Shown here in pieces: positions 22,380 to 33,439 of a stretch of DNA of 64,000 nt. Both the position numbers and the translations under genes were made by a program. The DNA comes from Piezodorus guildinii (Eukaryota > Arthropoda > Insecta > Hemiptera > Pentatomidae), in assembly GCA_023052935.1 (NCBI GenBank), contig CM041298.1, forward strand, positions 62,118,217 to 62,182,216, read 5' to 3'. The notes under the pieces are model-generated. The model had not been told where the DNA came from, did no database searches, and worked only from the letters and a program-made list of their open reading frames with translations. Numbering within the stretch: position 1 is the stretch's first letter; the number at the start of each line of letters is the position of its first letter.

Positions 22380-23460
22380 AGTCACGTGATCCCTGTTTGA
22401 GGGGTATAAAGCATGAGTCTACCCGGCATCCATTTTTTTTTCCCTACGTTTTGGGTGTATTAAGCCATTATAAAGTATGAGTCTACCCGGCCGCCATTTT
22501 CTTTTATGACGTCACAATTTATAAAGCATGAGTCTACCCGGCGTCTATTTTCTTTTTCCTACGTTTTGGGCTAATTTAGTATTTATAAAGCATGAGTCTA
22601 CCCGTCCGCCATTTTGTTTTATGCTGTAACAATTTACAAAGCATGAGTCTACCCGGCGTCCATTTTCTTTTCCTTAAGTTTTGAGCGTATTAAGTAATTA
22701 TAAAGCACGAGTTTACCCATCCGCCATTTTGTTTTATGACGTCATCATTTATAAAGCATGAGTCTACCCGGACGCCATTTTGCTCCCCCACTCCTGCATT
22801 AGTTAACCAATCAGAGTACCTAACTTGAGAGTTCCTCCCGGCTAGGTCCGATGGTCGAATTGTAATGTGTGCTTTTACGGAACCTTTCAAACTGTGACAT
22901 AACCTTACTATTGTTTACATTTTTTGAAACCTCCCTTACTGTTACATAACCTTCTCATTGTTTACATTTTGCTCCCCCCCACTCCTTCATTAGTTAACCA
23001 ATCAGAGTGCCTAACTTGAGAGTTTATAAAGCATGAGTCTACCCGGACGCCATTTTGCTTCCCCCACTCCTGCATTAGTTAACCAATCAGAGTGCCTAAC
23101 TTGAGAGTTCCTCCCGGCTAGGTCCGATGGTCAAATTGTAATGTGTGCTTTTACGAAACCTTTCAAACTGTGACATAACCTTACTATTGTTTACATTTTT
23201 TGAAACCTCCCTTACTGTTACATAACCTTCTCATTGTTTACATTTTGCTCCCCCCACTCCTTCATTAGTTAACCAATGAGAGTGCCTAACTTGAGAGTTT
23301 ATAAAGCATGAGTCTACCCGGCGTCCATTTTCTTTTCCCTACGTTTTGGGCTAATTTAGTATTTTTATAAAGCATGAGTCTACCCGTCCGCTATTTTGTT
23401 TTATGACGTCACAATTTAAAAGCCTTAAGTCTATCCAGCCGCCATTTTGTTTTTTTAATA
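22380..23460 (+). repeat. Motif-rich tandem array, left arm
   Basis: About ten copies of TATAAAGCATGAGTCTACCC are spaced 55-90 bp apart, alternating with CGTCCATTTTCTTTT and CCGCCATTTTGTTTT blocks. TGACGTCA (a perfect CRE) and AACCAATCAGAG (an NF-Y-type CCAAT box) recur. CCGCCATTTT matches the core of YY1/Pho-type sites. A ~275-bp unit is duplicated in tandem (about 22745-23020 and 23022-23300). Enhancer or promoter function is inferred. Confidence 0.7.
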
Positions 23461-23569
23461 TAGGATGAATATACCTGACCGGTTCGAGCATGCACCGACA
23501 TGTCGAATCATGTAAAAACAGGTTAGCGAAAGTACAAACAGGTTTGAATCATGTTGAAGCATGCAGGTA

Positions 23570-24300
23570 TGTGAAACGGAAACAAGGACTTTGAACCTTC
23601 CTAATGCCTTTAATATAAACATCGTTATAGGGCTTCTTAATCCTATACAGCTTTGAACTTTGATCTTTAATCCTACATTTTAAGTAGTGATAAAAAGTTC
23701 CTTAAGCTTAAACGTAAACATGGACTTTGAACCTTCTTAATGCCTTTAATATAAACATCGTTATACGACTTCTTAATCCTGTACAGCTTTGAACTTTGAT
23801 CCTTAATCCTAATATTTAAATAGCGATAAAAGGTTCCTTAAGCTCTTGGACTACGGTCTATTATCTTCCTATGTGTAATGATTTTTAATCCTATACAGCT
23901 TTGAACTTTGATTCTTAATCCTACTATTTAAATAGCGATAAAAGGTTCCTTAAGCTCTGAGACTTTGAAGCATTATTATATATATAAATATAATGCGGAC
24001 CTTGTACGTTTCATGTCTTAGTATAGTAAATCCCTAAAGATTTAATCGTAAAAAAGATAAATTTAAGACGTCAATATCAACTTTGTACTGATAATTGCTT
24101 AAAGTATAAATATTCCTTAAGCTCTGAGACTTTGAACCATTACCCTCTTAAGTATATATATATATAAATATAATGCGGATCTTGTACGTTTTATCTCTTA
24201 GTATAGTAAAAAGATTTAATCGTAAACAAGATAAATTTAAGACGTAAATATCAACTTTGTTCTAATAATTGCTGAAAGTATAAATATATAATAATATAAA
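23570..24300 (+). repeat. AT-rich direct repeats, left arm
   Basis: Three or more diverged copies of a ~160-bp unit containing CAGCTTTGAACTTTGAT and AAAGGTTCCTTAAGCTC. A following pair of ~170-bp repeats contains GCGGACCTTGTACGTTTCAT. Confidence 0.65.
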
Positions 24301-25940
24301 ACTTGTACCTATTTCGGTAGGCGAATATAATTTTTTTATATATTTTTTCAACCGTTTTAATTGTTTTCTCAACTTCTTAGACCATTTTTTACCTTTTCTA
24401 TGTATTATTTACTCATCATTAACAATCCTGCTTTAGAATTGCTATTTCGCGATGTTTTCGGAAGAGTTCGTCTAGGCCGGCTTCGGTCTTCTACCTCACC
24501 TAGTTGGACAATCTCTAATCCTTCCGAAAGAAATAAACAATGATATCGTTAATTCTATCGAAAAAACAACTAACTAGTGTTATCTCTTGCTAAGGTATTA
24601 TCAATAATATAGTCGTGAATAATGATACACTACATCGTAATTATTTCGTATTACACGAGTTTATCGCATCATTATATAGTCGTTAAGTAATCAAAGTTTA
24701 GAACCTTTTTCAGTTCAATATTGAGCCTTCAGCTCTTTGATTTTGAATTTTTAATCTTTAAAAACATAATAAAAATAGTACGTTATGACAGAAAATTTCA
24801 ATAAACACCTCTATCTAACTTTAACTAGTATACGACGCCCACTATTAATCACGTGACCTATGAACACATCCCCTTATTGTTCATGCCTTTTTCTAATCAG
24901 CTAATCAAATTGCTCCATTTTATGGATTTGAAAGTTCCTTCCGGCTAGGTCCGGTGGACATCGCTAACCTACTAATTGTATTTATATAAATTCAATCAAC
25001 ATTTCGACCTAAACTTAACTAACATACAATTCCCTTTTTAATCACGTGACCCTGGGATCCTGTTCTTATCATTCATACCCATCTCTAATCGGTGCTCTAT
25101 TTTAAGCATCTGAAAGTTTGATCCGGCGAAGTCCGATGACACTTGCTAACCTACTCATTGTACTTATATTTTACGCATGCAAAAGTTCCTCCCGGCTAGT
25201 TCCGATGGTACTCGCTAGCTTACTCATTGTACTTATAATTTAAATATCCGAAAGTTCCTCCCGGTTAGTTCTGATGATACTCGCGGACCCATTGCCAAGT
25301 TTACTTTCTTTTTTTCTTTTTCTTTTTTAAGCCTTCCTAACTGTTACATAACCTTCTCAATGAATGAAAATTTGTAGCATGTTCAATAGTATAATTTTCG
25401 GTAATATTTCTATACCTTTCTTATTTAATTTAATTGTCTCCTAACTTAGTCGCAGAACACACATTACTTTATAAAATATCCGCAAGAGCGCAGCACCCAC
25501 TCTATTTTGTAATATGTCCAACAGGGCGAAGCTCCTATCCCTTTGGGATTGTATATGTTATCCTCCCAATAATGTTTTGTAGAGGCTGAGTGTGCCCAAC
25601 CGCCATTTTTTTTTTTATGGCGCCACCATGTTTGAAGCATAAATATTTATATATACACAATGATATAAAACTTCATTTTCGACCTATTACGGTCGGAAAT
25701 TTGTTTTTTATACATAATATTTTCAGCATTTACAATTGTTTTTGCGCCTTCTCAGACGGTTATTTACCTGTCCGGACGATTACTTAATTTTAATTAACAA
25801 CCATGGTCTGCCCAGATCTGGATTACCCTCATACTCGGAAAGCTTTGGCCTTCCCCCACTCCTTTTCATCCCAACATCGGTACACACCTCCTAATCCTTT
25901 AAGCCTTGGACTTTGAACAGATAATTCCTAAATTTTGTAA
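24301..25940. other. Left-arm non-coding repeats upstream of the zinc-finger gene
   Basis: 24840-25300 has at least four copies of a GTTCCTCCCGGCTAGTTCCGATG unit (close to GGCTAGGTCCG repeats at 22845) and CACGTGA sites. 24290-24380 and 25665-25770 look like diverged copies of each other (ATATAAAAC..., ...GTAGGCG / GGTCGGAA..., CAATTGTTTT). Frames at 24361-24543 and 25590-25787 exist in both arms but show no family signal. Confidence 0.45.
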
Positions 25941-25944
25941 ACAA

Positions 25945-25990
25945 AGGAGACTATAAATAGGGATGGTTTTCTAGGCCTCTTTCTCATTCT
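25945..25990 (+). promoter_or_regulatory. TATA box and likely start region, left zinc-finger gene
   Basis: CTATAAATAGGG at 25951-25962 is a strong TATA box. A pyrimidine-rich CTCTTTCTCATTCTC about 30 bp downstream is a plausible initiator. The mirrored TATA box is at 33405-33416. The gene ATG follows about 310 bp later. Confidence 0.65.
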
Positions 25991-26267
25991 CTTTTACAGC
26001 CTCTTGAAAGATAATTTTAAACGTGTCAGTACTGTTTTATTGAACTGTTTTTCATTTTGGCTTTAAATTGTAGATCATTATAAGTTTTTCAACTATTTTC
26101 CATTTTTCTTTTACCCTTCGGATTTTCTAATTTTTAGAAGAAATTTATTCATTTATTATTTGCTATTTGTTTTTGTTTTACGATTAATATTTTGATTATT
26201 TCATTTATTTTTAAGTTTATTAATTATATCGCATTTAATTTTTTTTTTTTATCATTCGTTTTCAATA

Positions 26268-26907
26268 ATGGCATCAGTAACAATAAGTGTGGATATTGTG
26301 ATAGAAATTTCAGCCGAAAAGATAGCAAAGTACGTCACGAAAAGTCATGCTTGACGACTCAGAAACGGCGTACATGTGTTTCTTGCGGCGAGATTTTTTC
26401 GTCTCTAAACCAACTCATGAATCATTTACGTCGTTGTCAGAGAGAAACCCCCCTTGTCATGACGAAACGAAGGCGGTTGGAAATGGCTATAGGGCCTTTA
26501 TTTGAAATCGAGAAGCGTTTGGAGGGGATATTAAGACTTTTTACCTTCCATGTTCTGAACCAATTGATGCTGTGGAATTTCTCTGCCATCAGACTGAAAC
26601 ATTATATCGATTAATTACAGAATTTTTGGCGGAATCAGATGCTCCTCTAAAATTCAATCTAGTTCTAGAGGCCACTTATGAAAATATTAGAGGGGAGACG
26701 TGCGATAGGGCGTTTAAAACCAAAAACATAACAATATCCGAAAGTTCTTCGGTCTTGAACAGTCTCAGTGGAAGCTACTCGAAAATAGCTACCGAGATGG
26801 AGGATATGACAATAAAGGGGAGCGGTTGGTTCCTTAAAAGTCTAGACGGACTTCTCCTAAGAGTGAATCGATTAAGGCCTCTAGGTGCCTCAAGTCATGA
26901 TAAATAA
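26268..26907 (+). pseudogene. Zinc-finger / PolB-N-like gene, left arm (two frameshifts)
   Basis: The encoded protein would be about 213 aa. It begins with two C2HC zinc fingers (CGYCDRNF...H...C and CVSCGEIF...H...C), then a basic TKRRR segment. The region that follows resembles a large multicopy invertebrate family whose longer members continue into protein-primed DNA polymerase B sequence; the diagnostic part is GSGWFLKSLDGLLLRVNR. The reading stops soon after RLRPLG, where longer relatives continue, so this is an N-terminal-only form. In this arm one base is missing just after the start codon (near 26275) and another near 26511, so the frame is broken twice; the right-arm copy is broken elsewhere. 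A polyadenylation-like AATAAA lies at about 26908 and 27063. Family assignment is from memory of the pattern and needs a search. Confidence 0.6.
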
Positions 26908-27984
26908 ACTAATTATTTAATGATTAAATTAAATGAATACAAACCAGTTTCTTTCTTTTCTTTATTATAAGAACATTGTTATATTTTTATTTACTCAAGT
27001 GAAATACTACTTTTGTCCAAGAGAAAAACTTATTATTTTCTTTCTTTATTTATTTTTTATTCAATAAAGGTTTAATTTATCACTTGTTAAGGTTTTACAT
27101 AATTTTTTTTTTTATTATCTTAAAGATATGTATTCTTTATTGGTATTTATATTTATTTAAAAAATATACACACTTCAAAATATGGCCAAATGAAATAAGG
27201 TTTAAAGAAAGTTTTATATTATTTATCGTTCCGGATGCTGTTTAAGAGAGCTTTTTTTTTTTATTTTTAATTTTTGCTGATATAATATTGTTGTTTTTAT
27301 TTTTAAACCAAAGTATGTATGTGTGATGGAAGGGATGGGTCCCTGGCGTGGCTCTAAAGGCTCCTAAACCTAAAAGGAATGAGTGTTGTGGTTCCAAGAG
27401 AGGTTTACCAAAAACCTGGAAACCTTAACAAACAGATAAATAAATATGTGTTAAAAAATATTTACAACGATTTTATACCAGCACACCTTCTCTATGCACT
27501 CACACCTTGACGAGGTGGGAAGGCTTACTTCTAAATTATATTTAGAAAACCAAGATGAGTGTAAAAAAAAAAAAAATAATAATAATAAAAAAAAAAAATA
27601 ATAATAAATAAATCATATGTAATTCACTTAAAAACAACTTAATATTTGTTAAGTTTTTACATTTTCTGTCATGAACTTTGAACTTTTTAATCCTTTTATG
27701 ATATCAGGATAGGTGAAGTGGCCTTTGAACCAGTAATTCTCAGCCATCAAACATTGTTATTATTTCTCTATATTTTTAATAATGTTGACTTGAAAAAATG
27801 AGGAATCATTTTTTTTATGAAATATATAGGTCTTTATTAATAATTTAATGATATAATATTTTAGTAACACTATTGAAAATGGGTACAAAGGGGAAATAAA
27901 AAAAAAATAAAAAAAAAACGGCATAAGGAAACAACAAATATTTATTATATCCAAATACTGTTATGTACAGCAAATAAAACACCA
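26908..27984. other. Intergenic region between convergent arm genes, left
   Basis: AT-rich, with poly-A and (AAT)n runs near 27560-27610. No coding potential is seen. It probably contains the 3' UTRs of both convergent genes. Confidence 0.5.
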
Positions 27985-28413
27985 TTAAATAAATGAAATT
28001 TCATCTTTAAAACAAACTCTCCCTTTATATATTAATGATATCATCTCATTATTATTGTTGAAAGCTACAATCTCTTCATCCGACATCTTAAATCTTTTAG
28101 GAAGATATACTCTGATAGTATTATCATGATCCTTCAACGTGGCGACCAACGCTAACCCTAATTTGGTCTTAAGATGCTCCAATTCCGCTATGATGTATGG
28201 CCGCCCGATTTCAATATCCTTCAGTTTACACACTAAACGAGCGTCATCGTTTAAATGATTCAATAACTTTTTGAAGTCCCTCGCAGAACTAAAAATAGAG
28301 AAAAAAAAAACAAAACAGGTGTTTAGGATAAATATGGTAAGAAAAAAACTCTATTAAAAAAAAAAAATAATAATGAGATATCATTAAAGTAATAAATATA
28401 CTTACGAATTCAT
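27985..28413 (-). CDS. OB-fold-like small protein, left arm (spliced)
   Basis: Minus strand. Exon 1 at 28406-28413 (ATGAATTC) joins exon 2 at 28288-27985. The 117-bp intron has GTAAGT at the donor and TTTTTAG at the acceptor. The spliced product is 103 aa and identical to the right-arm copy. Key segments are LKDIEIGRPYII, LKTKLGLALVATL, the hallmark VYLPKRF, and LIYKGR near the end. This pattern, a beta-rich ~100-aa protein with LPKRF, recurs in many multicopy invertebrate sequences; the secondary-structure order suggests an OB-fold, possibly single-strand DNA binding. That role is inferred. It is convergent with the zinc-finger gene. Confidence 0.65.
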
Positions 28414-28679
28414 GACGATTGATATGATGATGATGTAAAACAATATGCTACGATCGGATGCTAGAACGAAAATGAATCCCTAGGTACTCACTCGTCAAGG
28501 ACTATTAGTTGTGTGCATGCACGCTAGTTGCGCATGCGCTAACCCCCTCTCTTCTCCCCCTCCACCAACCTCACTCCTACTCTTACCATCACTCGTCCAA
28601 TTTCAAACAATCATTTTCACGATTGTCAATTCTCTGTCACTAATTAGGACATTATTTTTTGTTAATATTCATATTTGAT

Positions 28680-28735
<56 letters not shown>

Positions 28736-29430
28736 TCTCTCTCTCTCGAAATTCAATAATTCATTAAGTTATTGGAAACATCAAGACTCTCATGTAGAAT
28801 TAGATCGTGAAGGTTTTTATTCAGCATATCGCGATTAGGAAATCTTCCAGAAATATAAGTTGCTAAACATCACCGTATAAGCATTTGATGCTAATTGGAA
28901 ATGTAATAACCACTGATTATCATGAAACTGTTAGTAAAAATAAGGAAGAGCATAAAGTCCAGCGGAAAGATAGGATGATAATTCATCAGATGAAAATTTG
29001 TCAACTATTTGATAGTCAATATGATCCAATCTTCCTAATATTTACACTTTTATAGCATTATTGTCCAACGATTGCGAAATCGTTCTTAAAATAATGCATG
29101 TTTTTATATTTTCTAAGGTTTTATTAATGGATATCCCTAGTATTATCTCACAACTGTTGAGAGGTACGAACGATTGGGGGTGATTTATATAAGGTTAAGT
29201 TCTATAACCTTATTCTATGAGGTTCGTGGTCTTACAGGTACAATTTCCTAATATTGAAGATCAGGAACTTACATTCACATGAATTATCAGGTACGCTATC
29301 TGTCTTCCTCATATAATGGAATAAATAAATGAAGTACTAGTTTAATCACCTTTAGGAAACTCAGATCTTGTTTTTGTGAAACAGAAACAATTTTTTATTT
29401 TAGGATAGGGACTGTTGTTCATTGATTTTG
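28414..29430. other. Left-arm central non-coding region with (CT)n
   Basis: Contains the OB-gene upstream region with TGCATGCACGCTAGTTGCGC near 28514 and a (CT)n run at 28685-28746. The rest is AT-rich, with no gene recognised. Mirrored at about 29950-30964. Confidence 0.5.
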
Positions 29431-29948
29431 ATTTTCACCTGTGCCTGTACCTGCCCTTCCCCCCTTCTCCCTCTCCCCCCCCTCCCTCCTCCTCCCTGGC
29501 TCACCCGTGAAACGAACGCTAGTCGTCTATATGAACACATTAGTTGTATATTTTAAGGATTTTTTTTTTATATTTATATTTCAGGACGATATCAGCCGGT
29601 CGTGGAAGTTAGAGTTAGTTATGGGTGATGGGAGATGGTCAAAAGTGGTTAAGGATGGTCAGGGATAGAGAGAGAGGTTCAGATATCGGGAGAAATCTGA
29701 ACCTCTCTCTCTATCCCTGACCATCCTTAACCACTTTTGACCATCTCCCATCACCCATAACTAACTCTAACTTCCACGACCGGCTGATATCGTCCTGAAA
29801 TATAAATATAAAAAAAAAATCCTTAAAATATACAACTAATGTGTTCATATAGACGACTAGCGTTCGTTTCACGGGTGAGCCAGGGAGGAGGAGGGAGGGG
29901 GGGGGAGAGGGAGAAGGGGGGAAGGGCAGGTACAGGCACAGGTGAAAA
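29431..29948. repeat. Centre of the palindrome: perfect hairpin with 10-nt loop
   Basis: The arms meet as GGTTCAGAT (ending 29684), loop ATCGGGAGAA (29685-29694), ATCTGAACC (from 29695). The mirrored sum of coordinates is 59379 and no indels are seen near the centre. Pyrimidine-rich CCTTCCCCCC blocks flank it (29455-29495 and complement). The same 75-codon frame exists on both sides (29441-29668 plus, 29938-29711 minus) but is compositionally biased and probably not a gene. Confidence 0.9.
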
Positions 29949-30633
29949 TCAAAATCAATGAACAACAGTCCCTATCCTAAAATAAAAAATTGTTTCTGTT
30001 TCACAAAAACAAGATCTGAGTTTCCTAAAGGTGATTAAACTAGTACTTCATTTATTTATTCCATTATATGAGGAAGACAGATAGCGTACCTGATAATTCA
30101 TGTGAATGTAAGTTCCTGATCTTCAATATTAGGAAATTGTACCTGTAAGACCACGAACCTCATAGAATAAGGTTATAGAACTTAACCTTATATAAATCAC
30201 CCCCAATCGTTCGTACCTCTCAACAGTTGTGAGATAATACTAGGGATATCCATTAATAAAACCTTAGAAAATATAAAAACATGCATTATTTTAAGAACGA
30301 TTTCGCAATCGTTGGACAATAATGCTATAAAAGTGTAAATATTAGGAAGATTGGATCATATTGACTATCAAATAGTTGACAAATTTTCATCTGATGAATT
30401 ATCATCCTATCTTTCCGCTGGACTTTATGCTCTTCCTTATTTTTACTAACAGTTTCATGATAATCAGTGGTTATTACATTTCCAATTAGCATCAAATGCT
30501 TATACGGTGATGTTTAGCAACTTATATTTCTGGAAGATTTCCTAATCGCGATATGCTGAATAAAAACCTTCACGATCTAATTCTACATGAGAGTCTTGAT
30601 GTTTCCAATAACTTAATGAATTATTGAATTTCG

Positions 30634-30642
30634 AGAGAGAGA

Positions 30643-30694
<52 letters not shown>
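30634..30694 (+). repeat. (GA)n microsatellite, right arm
   Basis: Mirror of the (CT)n at 28685-28746, with a single T interruption preserved in both arms. Confidence 0.9.
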
Positions 30695-30698
<4 letters not shown>

Positions 30699-30964
30699 AT
30701 CAAATATGAATATTAACAAAAAATAATGTCCTAATTAGTGACAGAGAATTGACAATCGTGAAAATGATTGTTTGAAATTGGACGAGTGATGGTAAGAGTA
30801 GGAGTGAGGTTGGTGGAGGGGGAGAAGAGAGGGGGTTAGCGCATGCGCAACTAGCGTGCATGCACACAACTAATAGTCCTTGACGAGTGAGTACCTAGGG
30901 ATTCATTTTCGTTCTAGCATCCGATCGTAGCATATTGTTTTACATCATCATCATATCAATCGTC

Positions 30965-31394
30965 ATGAATTCGTAAGTATATTTATTACTTTAATGATAT
31001 CTCATTATTATTATTTTTTTTTTAATAGAGTTTTTTTCTTACCATATTTATCCTAAACACCTGTTTTGTTTTTTTTTTCTCTATTTTTAGTTCTGCGAGG
31101 GACTTCAAAAAGTTATTGAATCATTTAAACGATGACGCTCGTTTAGTGTGTAAACTGAAGGATATTGAAATCGGGCGGCCATACATCATAGCGGAATTGG
31201 AGCATCTTAAGACCAAATTAGGGTTAGCGTTGGTCGCCACGTTGAAGGATCATGATAATACTATCAGAGTATATCTTCCTAAAAGATTTAAGATGTCGGA
31301 TGAAGAGATTGTAGCTTTCAACAATAATAATGAGATGATATCATTAATATATAAAGGGAGAGTTTGTTTTAAAGATGAAATTTCATTTATTTAA
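30965..31394 (+). CDS. OB-fold-like small protein, right arm (spliced)
   Basis: Exon 1 at 30965-30972 (ATGAATTC), a GTAAGT donor at 30973, an acceptor ending 31090, and exon 2 at 31091-31394. Splicing gives a 103-aa protein starting MNSSARDFKKLLN. Without splicing only the 92-codon downstream ATG is open. The intron splits a codon, and the joined frame continues through conserved-looking sequence, so I prefer the spliced model. Features are as in the left copy: LKDIEIG, KTKLG, VYLPKRF, a charged loop SDEEIVAFNNNN, and a final LIYKGR strand. Likely nucleic-acid binding (inference). The upstream region has GCATGCGCAACTAGCGTGCA near 30841 but no clear TATA box. Both arm copies are intact, unlike the zinc-finger gene. 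Confidence 0.65.
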
Positions 31395-32458
31395 TGGTGT
31401 TTTATTTGCTGTACATAACAGTATTTGGATATAATAAATATTTGTTGTTTCCTTATGCCGTTTTTTTTTTATTTTTTTTTATTTCCCCTTTGTACCCATT
31501 TTCAATAGTGTTACTAAAATATTATATCATTAAATTATTAATAAAGACCTATATATTTCATAAAAAAAATGATTCCTCATTTTTTCAAGTCAACATTATT
31601 AAAAATATAGAGAAATAATAACAATGTTTGATGGCTGAGAATTACTGGTTCAAAGGCCACTTCACCTATCCTGATATCATAAAAGGATTAAAAAGTTCAA
31701 AGTTCATGACAGAAAATGTAAAAACTTAACAAATATTAAGTTGTTTTTAAGTGATTTATTTATTATTATTTTTTTTTTATTATTATTTTTTTTTTTTTTT
31801 TTTACACTCATCTTGGTTTTCTAAATATAATTTAGAAGTAAGCCTTCCCACCTCGTCAAGGTGTGAGTGCATAGAGAAGGTGTGCTGGTATAAAATCGTT
31901 GTAAATATTTTTTAACACATATTTATTTATCTGTTTGTTAAGGTTTCCAGGTTTTTGGTAAACCTCTCTTGGAACCACAACACTCATTCCTTTTAGGTTT
32001 AGGAGCCTTTAGAGCCACGCCAGGGACCCATCCATTCCATCACACATACATACTTTGGTTTAAAAATAAAAACAACAATATTATATCAGCAAAAATTAAA
32101 AATAAAAAAAAAAAGCTCTCTTAAACAGCATCCGGAACGATAAATAATATAAAACTTTCTTTAAACCTTATTTCATTTGGCCATATTTTGAAGTGTGTAT
32201 ATTTTTTAAATAAATATAAATACCAATAAAGAATACATATCTTTAAGATAATAAAAAAAAAAATTATGTAAAACCTTAACAAGTGATAAATTAAACCTTT
32301 ATTGAATAAAAAATAAATAAAGAAAGAAAATAATAAGTTTTTCTCTTGGACAAAAGTAGTATTTCACTTGAGTAAATAAAAATATAACAATGTTCTTATA
32401 ATAAAGAAAAGAAAGAAACTGGTTTGTATTCATTTAATTTAATCATTAAATAATTAGT
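31395..32458. other. Intergenic region between convergent arm genes, right
   Basis: Mirror of 26908-27984, with small length differences in the poly-T/(ATT)n tract near 31755-31805. No gene is seen. Confidence 0.5.
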
Positions 32459-33099
32459 TTATTTATCATGACTTGAGGCACCTAGAGGCCTTAATCGATT
32501 CACTCTTAGGAGAAGTCCGTCTAGACTTTTAAGGAACCAACCGCTCCCCTTTATTGTCATATCCTCCATCTCGGTAGCTATTTTCGAGTAGCTTCCACTG
32601 AGACTGTTCAAGACCGAAGAACTTTCGGATATTGTTATGTTTTTGGTTTTAAACGCCCTATCGCACGTCTCCCCTCTAATATTTTCATAAGTGGCCTCTA
32701 GAACTAGATTGAATTTTAGAGGAGCATCTGATTCCGCCAAAAATTCTGTAATTAATCGATATAATGTTTCAGTCTGATGGCAGAGAAATTCCACAGCATC
32801 AATTGGTTCAGAACATGGAAGGTAAAAAGTCTTAATATCCCCTCCAAACGCTGTCTCGATTTCAAATAAAGGCCCTATAGCCATTTCCAACCGCCTTCGT
32901 TTCGTCATGACAAGGGGGTTTCTCTCTGACAACGACGTAAATGATTCATGAGTTGGTTTAGAGACGAAAAAATCTCGCCGCAAGAAACACATGTACGCCG
33001 TTTCTGAGTCGTCAAGCATGACTTTTCGTGACGTACTTTGCTATCTTTTCGGCTGAAATTTCTATCACAATATCCACACTTATTGTTACTTGATGCCAT
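32459..33099 (-). pseudogene. Zinc-finger / PolB-N-like gene, right arm (one frameshift)
   Basis: Minus strand, ATG at 33099. The start and both C2HC zinc fingers are in frame (protein begins MASSNNKCGYC). A C-run near 32913-32918 is one base shorter than in the left arm, shifting the frame after the second finger. The downstream domain (ETAFGGD..., FKTKNITISESSS, GSGWFLKSLDG) is then open to the stop at 32459. This copy is intact at the positions where the left arm is broken, and the reverse is also true. Function is unproven; resemblance is to the N-terminal region of a polymerase-B-associated family. The TATA box is at 33405-33416. Confidence 0.6.
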
Positions 33100-33404
33100 T
33101 ATTGAAAACGAATGATAAAAAAAAAAATTAAATGCGATATAATTAATAAACTTAAAAATAAATGAAATAATCAAAATATTAATCGTAAAACAAAAACAAA
33201 TAGCAAATAATAAATGAATAAATTTCTTCTAAAAATTAGAAAATCCGAAGGGTAAAAGAAAAATGGAAAATAGTTGAAAAACTTATAATGATCTACAATT
33301 TAAAGCCAAAATGAAAAACAGTTCAATAAAACAGTACTGACACGTTTAAAATTATCTTTCAAGAGGCTGTAAAAGAGAATGAGAAAGAGGCCTAGAAAAC
33401 CATC

Positions 33405-33416
33405 CCTATTTATAGT
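33405..33416 (-). promoter_or_regulatory. TATA box, right zinc-finger gene
   Basis: Mirror of the left-arm TATA box (TATAAATAG on the minus strand), about 310 bp upstream of the ATG at 33099. Confidence 0.6.
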
Positions 33417-33439
33417 CTCCTTTGTTTACAAAATTTAGG

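Noticed and set aside
29441..29965. 75-84-codon frames at the palindrome centre as a gene
   Set aside because: Biased composition, mirrored by symmetry, and no family features.
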